A DNA stretch of 64,000 nt, taken from assembly GCA_963920705.1 (NCBI GenBank), contig OY987231.1, positions 6,689,424 to 6,753,423 of the forward strand. The letters run 5' to 3'. Under the pieces are notes generated by a model that saw only the letters and a program-made list of their open reading frames with translations, ran no database searches and was not told the origin of the DNA. Of the stretch, positions 56,567-64,000 are shown in pieces. Positions within the stretch are counted from its first letter, which is position 1; the number at the start of each line of letters is the position of its first letter. A program made the translations under genes and the position numbers. The stretch comes from Odiellus spinosus. Lineage: Eukaryota; Arthropoda; Arachnida; Opiliones; Phalangiidae.

Positions 56567-57440
56567 TTTCTAAAACTAAAGCTATCATAATTTTTCTCTC
56601 TAATCCAACGCGAATTAAGTTTTAGTTTCTTACTCTATTGGACGAATTTCATTAGCCGATCGCGTCTAATCAAAAATAATCTTCCGACTGCTCATTGTTC
56701 ATTGGTTTTAGGAGGTTTTCGGAGTCTTAACCCCCAAATGTTCGTAAACATATGACGTTTATTAATACTTTCGTTTCGTACATTACAATTAGATTATTAG
56801 TACGATTTCCAAGAATAATTTTATCACTACTACGCGTATTGGAACGGCATACCATTTTATCTATTACCTCGGTTAAAACCTCTACTGGCGCCTACAGAAT
56901 CGCCTCTTACAGCTCCAGACTCCAGTAACTGTTATAAAATATGAAACTATTTTCGTTTAAGGTCAATGGCATCCAGAAATAATTAAATTAATTAAACTGC
57001 AAGCGAGTACTCAGTTAAGAACTTGTTGGGTCAGTGATATTCAAATATTATATATGTACAGTACTTTACATTAATAATAAAGTTGTTTATTAAAATCAAC
57101 AAAATATGTAGAGATGAAAATGTTCTTGGCTGGCTATTCGTTGATGGGTTGTAAAAAATATCCGTTTTCGTAAATATCTTCGGAGAATAAGCCCTCTATG
57201 AACGCAATATTGAAATATATTTAATTATGATTACAATAATTACTATTTCATCATAGTATATAGCTTCGAATATTTTTCTTAGTTGTACAAATTCCATAAA
57301 AAAATATTTTTCAACGAATGTTGTGGAATTCGTGATATAATGAGTTACTATAGATGGCACCAAATCTAGGCTAAAATGTTATTTCTTTCATCTAAGCCAC
57401 TATTTCGAAATAGTTCTATCTCGCGTAAGTTGAGGCACGT
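53085..57440. repeat. Segmental duplication, block B
   Basis: The partner of block A, in the same orientation, starting about 13.3 kb to the right of it. Introns align between the blocks except for elements present only in A, so B is nearer the ancestral length. A fold-back-like repeat at about 55510-55670 (GGTTCGGACACTTG / CAAGTGTCCGACC) sits in B's intron 3 and is absent from A. Confidence 0.85.
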
Positions 57441-58804
57441 TAGTATAATCTCACCATATATTTATAAAATATAGGTTTCCGAACTTTTAAAGGGATTAAT
57501 AACAGAAGTGTGTAATAATTGCCGTCAATATTCGGGAGAAGTATGATTTAATTCTACAAAAGTACGCCAAAATTTATCGCATGATATTGAATACACTTTT
57601 TTCCCCATTGACCACATCTCTCGGTGTCGCTTCGCTAAAGAGAGCAAGATGGTTTGAGGACCACGGTGTTACGCAAACACGACGACTTGTTTTTCGCGTA
57701 AGCATTGGCGGGTGCGGCGGAAATAGACCTGATCGCGATATTTTACCAAAAGTAAGTGTAGGCGAAGTGAAAATCAGTTATGGTCGACTAAAAAGTTAAT
57801 AACATATTCCGCAAAAGTAAAGTTCATCCAGCACTGAAACCAAAAAGTTGACGTCATATAGCTAAGCTGGAACGGATACACTACCACCCTTATTACCCTT
57901 GATTTTACTCTTCCTGGAGATTTTGAGTCAGTGACGGAGGAAAATTCCATCCAATATTTACGCTTGGGTGTCTCAAATCATTCGGATACGGTTCGCCAAA
58001 GTTTCAATTTGAGGGTACTTTGGTCCAATATGTTATGAACTTTTGATCTAGCCAATATCAGAAAAGGCTGGAAAATTGAGCGCCTACCGGTTTACAATAT
58101 CCGAATCAATGCCCCATAGTCCTTCTCTTGGGCAAATGAGAAATTACTCTATACCTTGTGTAAAGATCTTTAAATTTATTAAGAGCATAGAGATGTTACG
58201 AAAAATAAATAAATAAAACAACCAAATCTCGTACTAGAACGGCCATCCTGCTTCTGCCCGTAGACACGTGATATAGACAGCCAATTTCGATGAGATAATC
58301 TTTCCCTGGGAATATCTCGAGTCTGGAAGCTCACGTTTTAGCATAGACAGATCGTGGAAAAACTATCTCTGTTCTCTCCGCGCACGTAGACACGATCTAG
58401 GTTTGAGAAGCGGCTCTGGGTACTACTACTTTTTACTTCGGAGAATGGCCGCAAGGTGGAATGAAACAAATTTTACGAAGGGGTTTTTACCTCTGACATA
58501 AGCCGCTCCTCCTCGGTATCTCTGTACTAGACTTCCTATTATTTTATTAATTTCTGATGTTACGGGAACGACTTCAAGCTTCAAATAATTCTTCCAAATG
58601 GCGGGGTTAACGTCACCCGAATATCAAGACTAAAACAGGTCGCCATTTTGGCACGTGGCTGATATATCCAAAGCTATAATTAAGGCGCGTTCTGATACGT
58701 TATTGGTGACCGTTCGCTTGTCACGTTTTAGATTTTTAACTTAAGTTCAGTATTCAGTGAAATAGATCAAATAATTAGATTTATTCAATTATATTTTTAC
58801 ACTT
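57441..58804. other. Intergenic, no gene recognised
   Basis: A 72-codon frame at 57581-57799 (+) has no supporting signal. Bases 57870-57960 share loose wording with 18990-19060 (TCTTCCTGGAGATTTTGAGT). Two near-repeats of CGTAGACACG(T/A) occur at 58258 and 58384, too short to interpret. Confidence 0.4.
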
Positions 58805-61800
58805 TCACGTGCCTTCGCCGCCGCCATCCTCGTCGAGAGCTTGTTGAATCAAGGCGATTAGTTGTTCTAAGAGTTCCGTATTGCTAACGCTATTGCCGAA
58901 ACCGCCCGTGAATCCATTGATGGTCGAAACGGGATAAGCTACTGTCTGCACAGGCATGACGTAATAGACAACGGGTTGAGCCATTTGGTAACCACCGTAG
59001 TAGCCCCCGTATCCACCGCCATAACCTGTTATTTATTTTTATAAAAATAATTTAGGTTAAGTAATACATTTTTAAACTAGAAACGAGTGGCCAGTCACTC
59101 AGAGTAATCGGTGTACAGGCTGTACCTTTGATTGTACTAAAGCAATTACGCAAAATATTTCAAATCCTTGCCTTTGACAGTGCTAAAATGATTACGCGTA
59201 ATCCGTAATCGGTGTACAGGGAATCCGAGTGTGATTAGCCCCTTCGACTAGAAATTCGAAATTTTCGACTCGTATCCGATTCGAAACCATTTCTTAAGGA
59301 CACGACAAGTTAAGTTTTCCGGGTTGAGTTTTCGAGTTTTCCAGGACTCGAAGACTCGACGAGTCCAGTTTTCCAGGACTCGAAGACTCGACGAGTCCAG
59401 TTTTCCAGGACTCGAAGACTCGACGAGTCCAGTTTTCCAGGACTCGAAGACTCGACGAGTCCAGTTTTCCAGGACTCGAAGACTCGACGAGTCCAGTTTT
59501 CCAGGACTCGAAGACTCGACGAGTCCAGTTTTCCAGGACTCGAAGACTCGACGAGTCCAGTTTTCCAGGACTCGAAGACTCGACGAGTCCAGTTTTCCAG
59601 GACTCGAAGACTCGACGAGTCCAGTTTTCCAGGACTCGAAGACTCGACGAGTCCAGTTTTCCAGGACTCGAAGACTCGACGAGTCCAGTTTTCCAGGACT
59701 CGAAGACTCGACGAGTCCAGTTTTCCAGGACTCGAAGACTCGACGAGTCCAGTTTTCCAGGACTCGAAGACTCGACGAGTCCAGTTTTCCAGGACTCGAA
59801 GACTCGACGAGTCCAGTTTTCCAGGACTCGAAGACTCGACGAGTCCAGTTTTCCAGGACTCGAAGACTCGACGAGTCCAGTTTTCCAGGACTCGAAGACT
59901 CGACGAGTCCAGTTTTCCAGGACTCGAAGACTCGACGAGTCCAGTTTTCCAGGACTCGAAGACTCGACGAGTCCAGTTTTCCAGGACTCGAAGACTCGAC
60001 GAGTCCAGTTTTCCAGGACTCGAAGACTCGACGAGTCCAGTTTTCCAGGACTCGAAGACTCGACGCGTCCAGTTTTCCAGGACTCGAAGACTCGACGCGT
60101 CCAGTTTTCCAGGACTCGAAGACTCGACGCGTCCAGTTTTCCAGGACTCGAAGACTCGACGAGTCCAGTTTTCCAGGACTCGAAGACTCGACGAGTCCAG
60201 TTTTCCAGGACTCGAAGACTCGACGAGTCCAGTTTTCCAGGACTCGAAGACTCGACGAGTCCAGTTTTCCAGGACTCGAAGACTCGACGAGTCCAGTTTT
60301 CCAGGACTCGAAGACTCGACGAGTCCAGTTTTCCAGGACTCGAAGACTCGACGAGTCCAGTTTTCCAGGACTCGAAGACTCGACGAGTCCAGTTTTCCAG
60401 GACTCGAAGACTCGACGAGTCCAGTTTTCCAGGACTCGAAGACTCGACGAGTCCAGTTTTCCAGGACTCGAAGACTCGACGAGTCCAGTTTTCCAGGACT
60501 CGAAGACTCGACGCGTCCAGTTTTCCAGGACTCGAAGACTCGACGAGTCCAGTTTTCCAGGACTCGAAGACTCGACGAGTCCAGTTTTCCAGGACTCGAA
60601 GACTCGACGAGTCCAGTTTTCCAGGACTCGAAGACTCGACGAGTCCAGTTTTCCAGGACTCGAAGACTCGACGAGTCCAGTTTTCCAGGACTCGAAGACT
60701 CGACGAGTCCAGTTTTCCAGGACTCGAAGACTCGACTAGTCCAGTTTTCCAGGACTCGAAGACTCGACGAGTCCAGTTTTCCAGGACTCGAAGACTCGAC
60801 GAGTCCAGTTTTCCAGGACTCGAAGACTCGACGAGTCCAGTTTTCCAGGACTCGAAGACTCGACGAGTCCAGTTTTCCAGGACTCGAAGACTCGACGAGT
60901 CCAGTTTTCCAGGACTCGAAGACTCGACGAGTCCAGTTTTCCAGGACTCGAAGACTCGACGAGTCCAGTTTTCCAGGACTCGAAGACTCGACGAGTCCAG
61001 TTTTCCAGGACTCGAAGACTCGACGAGTCCAGTTTTCCAGGACTCGAAGACTCGACGAGTCCAGTTTTCCAGGACTCGAAGACTCGACGAGTCCAGTTTT
61101 CCAGGACTCGAAGACTCGACGAGTCCAGTTTTCCAGGACTCGAAGACTCGACGCGTCCAGTTTTCCAGGACTCGAAGACTCGACGAGTCCAGTTTTCCAG
61201 GACTCGAAGACTCGACGAGTCCAGTTTTCCAGGACTCGAAGACTCGACGAGTCCAGTTTTCCAGGACTCGAAGACTCGACGAGTCCAGTTTTCCAGGACT
61301 CGAAGACTCGACGAGTCCAGTTTTCCAGGACTCGAAGACTCGACGAGTCCAGTTTTCCAGGACTCGAAGACTCGACGAGTCCAGTTTTCCAGGACTCGAA
61401 GACTCGACGAGTCCAGTTTTCCAGGACTCGAAGACTCGACGAGTCCAGTTTTCCAGGACTCGAAGACTCGACGAGTCCAGTTTTCCAGGACTCGAAGACT
61501 CGACGAGTCCAGTTTTCCAGGACTCGAAGACTCGACGAGTCCAGTTTTCCAGGACTCGAAGACTCGACGAGTCCAGTTTTCCAGGACTCGAAGACTCGAC
61601 GAGTCCAGTTTTCCAGGACTCGAAGACTCGACGAGTCCAGTTTTCCAGGACTCGAAGACTCGACGAGTCCAGTTTTCCAGGACTCGAAGACTCGACGAGT
61701 CCAGTTTTCCAGGACTCGAGACTACTCGAAACCCAAAAACAGGAATAGTATATTAGCCATTTTCACTAAATCAGACTAGACAAATAAAACCATTAACCCC

Positions 61801-63467
61801 CACGATATCCGTAAGTGTATGACTTTGACTGTCCTCCCGAGTTGGTGTTCATCATGTTATTGATGTTGGCCAATAGAGCGTTATTTCCGGCGACTTTAGA
61901 GAGCTTTTTGGTGAATCCGTAGATGTCTTTCCACATTAAGATTTTGCTTGCACTCGAAGCTTCTCGTTTCGTCCTGTTGCATTTTACATCCCCGATATCG
62001 TTTCCTTGACATGAAGCTTTAACCGAGGCTAAAACAATAACAATGTCTTACGAACTTAGTTAGACTTTTTATGAGGGACTGGTTAACCGTAAGTTTGTAA
62101 TGAAATGCGGGACTTTCTGGATTAAAGTTGAAAATTTTAGCTGGCGAAACAATAAACAAACAAAAAACTAGCAATTTCCTGAGCTATGACGTAGAACAAC
62201 TTTTTCTAGCTAAGCTCCTCCCCCTTAATAATCCCAATTAATTAAAAATTCAGGAAATGTCTCTGAATTGGGAAAATAATCGTAAAAGATTCAGATACCT
62301 AAAGGAATTAAGTTAAAGTAGACATGGAATTTGACTCGATTTGATCTCGTGCCAAGCTCGCTAAGTTAATCACAAGAAATCGAAAAAATCGCGAGGCTTT
62401 TTTACATACGCGTGGCTTCGGTTTTAATTTTCATTTCAATGCGCTATAAAGAATCGGTAATAAAATCTTCTGTTTTCGTCTGAAATGGTCCAAATTGGAA
62501 AATTCAAACAGAATTCGACCAAATAGGCATGGACCAAATGCATTTTAAATTTTGGTTCACTTTTGTTGAATTCGGGTTATTTCCCTTGATAAATTTGATC
62601 GAATTCTGTTGGAATTTTTCAACTTGGATCATTTTTGACCAAATAATTAGAAGACTTTTCCTGATTGGGTAAGCCTTTTATATGGGAGGATATAGAATTT
62701 GGGACGAAATTTTTTTCAATTGGGATTGAATTGGGGAGCTGTTCGCGAGATTAATTTGACAAGGATCGAATCGAGTCAGTACTTTCTTGTGTACTTTAAA
62801 CGGAGAATGCAACCGAAGTGGATTTTAATCGATTCCTGGTCGTTTAAATAGGCATAATCCATCAGTAAAAAATTTCAAATAAATATTAAACTTGAAATAA
62901 ATATTTCTAGCTAGCTGAACTCCTCGTATAAGGACTCGCGACCGATGGCATTGAACGATGGCTCTTTTATTGGGAATGCGGGATCTCCGTGATCAATGTC
63001 ATTGGTCGCTGGTCCTTATACGGGTAGGTCAGGATATCTCCATGCGTATAAGAGCTAGCGACCAATGAGCAAGGGCCGTCGTTCCAATAACATTCGATTG
63101 GTTGCTATCCCTTATATGGGGAGTTCAGGTGATTTCCATAAATCTTGCTAAGCCTAATTTTTTTCTAGTTTAATATTTGTTTTTAATTTTTTTTACTGGT
63201 GGATTAGGCATATTTAAACGATAAGGAATCGATTAAAAATCACTTGATGTTAGGCTGCATTCTCCCTTTAAGAGGGGCTTTAACCTAGAGGTATAAAATT
63301 TTGGATAAAAAATTGGTGTATCCTTGACTTTAACAATTAAATTGATGAATATATACCCAAAGATTGATTCTTACAGATTCTACGAATGTTAAGTTTTATA
63401 CCTTACCAATATTTAATAATACACCACACACATAGAGCAACGGTAGTAATGATGCCCTGAGCCGCAT
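58805..63467 (-). CDS. Small secreted protein with a Gly/Tyr-rich segment
   Basis: Three exons, 63407-63467, 61804-62028 and 58805-59025, in phase, give 168 codons. Residues 1-26 are a signal peptide (MRLRASLLPLLYVCGVLLNI, then ASVKAS). Next comes a Cys- and Lys-bearing part (CQGNDIGDVKCNRTKREASS), a possible dibasic cleavage site (TKR), then helical sequence (WKDIYGFTKKLSKVAG). The segment YRYGGGYGGYYGGYQ spans the exon 2/3 join, followed by PVVYYVMPVQTVAYPV and an amphipathic end (LLEQLIALIQQALDED). It matches no family I know. Gly-Tyr repeats are seen in cuticle, silk, adhesive and antimicrobial proteins. Intron 2 (2778 bp) contains the 32-bp array; its donor is GTGGGG, weaker than usual. 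Intron 1 holds two fold-back MITEs. Confidence 0.75.
59331..61731. repeat. 32-bp palindromic minisatellite, about 75 units, in an intron
   Basis: The unit is GTCCAGTTTTCCAGGACTCG followed by AAGACTCGACGA. GGACTCG and CGAGTCC are inverted with nine bases between, so every unit can form a hairpin. Nearly all units are identical. A few read GACGCGTCC instead of GACGAGTCC, three of them in a row near 60060-60130 and single ones near 60514 and 61154. One unit near 60735 reads CTAGTCC. The 471-codon plus-strand frame through it is an artefact. Confidence 0.95.
62395..62700. repeat. Family G fold-back MITE, copy 3
   Basis: TACATACGCGTGGCTTCGGT and ATTTCAATGCGCTATAAAGA open it. Inverted phrases TCCAAATTGGAAAATTC / GAATTTTTCAACTTGGA and GAATTCGACCAAAT / ATTTGATCGAATTC follow. 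It lies in intron 1 of the secreted-protein gene. Confidence 0.55.
62800..63267. mobile_element. TTAA-type fold-back MITE, family C
   Basis: It begins ACGGAGAATGCAACC and ends GGCTGCATTCTCCCT, with TTAA at 62796-62799 and 63268-63271. The arms include AGGCATAATCCATCAGTAAAA / ACTGGTGGATTAGGCATATT. The centre has several inverted pieces around CGACCAATGAGCAAGGGCC and ATTGGTCGCTGGTCCTTATA. It lies in intron 1 of the secreted-protein gene. Confidence 0.75.
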
Positions 63468-64000
63468 TTTATTCCACACTGAAGGATAGCGATAGAAACC
63501 TTATGTATTGTTATTCATCGAATCGTAGGGTTAATTTATGAGGCAACCCATTTGAAATTAACGGTAAGTAAACGATACAAAATGAGCAGGTGATTAAACA
63601 ACGCGAAATTCAATAAAGTCGAAACGTCATTATTATTTGCAATAATTGTTTCTATTATAAATCGTACGAAGATAGGTACTGAAGATAGGTTTACCCTATA
63701 TCTATTATTCGTTGTCCTAATGAGAAGCTGTCACGAATTTTTCATGAACATCAAATGGAAATTGAATAGCATTTGCGTATAGATCGTTAAAAAGCCATTC
63801 GAAATAGATATTCATATGTAATAGAATGAAAATTACCGCGACAGTAAAAATACATATTTTATAATCGCCATTTTGAAATTAAATTCCCCGCGATACTACG
63901 TCATCACTATGGTCTCGAGGCTGTTGTAGAACCATAGAGGTTAGAAAGAAGAGGAGTAGAAGGTTTGGCTTGGATGTTTCTCGCTTGAAAATTTACATCT
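63468..64000. other. Upstream region of the secreted-protein gene with a family L repeat
   Basis: Bases 63725-63900 match the repeat at 28465 (AGAAGCTGTCACGAATTTTTC, ATAGCATTTGCG, TAGATCGTTA, ATTCATATGTAATA). No promoter motif is clear enough to name, and no further gene start was found before the window ends. Confidence 0.45.

Noticed and set aside
59324-60739. 471-codon plus-strand open frame of SSFPGLEDSTSPVFQDSKTR-type repeats
   Set aside because: It is a reading of the 32-bp minisatellite; three units give 96 bp, so any stop-free frame stays open. It lies antisense in an intron and has no splice or start context.
30060-61731. Tandem arrays of 22-33 bp as CRISPR candidates
   Set aside because: Units are directly adjacent with no unique spacers, and the DNA is eukaryotic with introns.

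Overview
The window looks like a piece of an arthropod nuclear genome. The evidence is AT-rich DNA, genes split by GT-AG introns, a short interstitial run of the arthropod telomere repeat (CCTAA/TTAGG) near 47.69 kb, an NRF-6/acyltransferase-3 gene of the kind multiplied in arthropods and nematodes, a Kolobok-type DNA transposon, and a very high load of small fold-back elements and minisatellites. I cannot name the species. All four convincing host genes lie on the minus strand. Exon models were built by hand from splice sites, reading phase and paralogue comparison.

Layout. 1-17 kb: no secure host gene; fold-back MITEs (three hAT-like copies with distinct perfect 8-bp target duplications, a MITE inside another MITE at 5.5-6.1 kb), a broken Ty3/gypsy fossil at 12.2-13.4 kb, and two weak exon candidates. 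17.4-31.9 kb: a complete 14-exon NRF-6-like gene (764 codons) whose introns are full of MITEs, a 173-bp satellite and a 23-bp minisatellite. 32-39.8 kb: intergenic DNA with fold-back elements, ending in a 1.4-kb array of a 23-bp unit. 39.8-44.2 kb and 53.1-56.6 kb: two nearly identical five-exon NACHT-domain NTPase genes (711 and 715 codons) inside a diverged segmental duplication. 44.6-47.8 kb: minisatellites and the telomere-like repeat. 47.79-52.38 kb: an apparently intact Kolobok-like transposon with TTAA duplications and matching terminal repeats, carrying a nine-exon THAP/DDE transposase (759 codons) and, convergently, a two-exon gene with a P2X7-C-terminal-like zinc domain (219 codons). 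58.8-63.5 kb: a three-exon gene for a small secreted Gly/Tyr-containing protein, with a 2.4-kb array of a 32-bp palindromic unit in its intron.

How parts relate. The NACHT pair could be an innate-sensing NLR-like locus. Both copies keep an acidic N-terminal exon, then a conserved segment with an amyloid/RHIM-like look (I-I-G-G-E-x-N-x-V-V), a run of four histidines, the NACHT module, and a small last exon visible only by comparing the copies. The Kolobok element sits between the two copies. Many MITEs here begin TTAA-AGGG like the Kolobok ends, so they may be non-autonomous relatives. Several minisatellites seem to have grown out of dispersed repeats.
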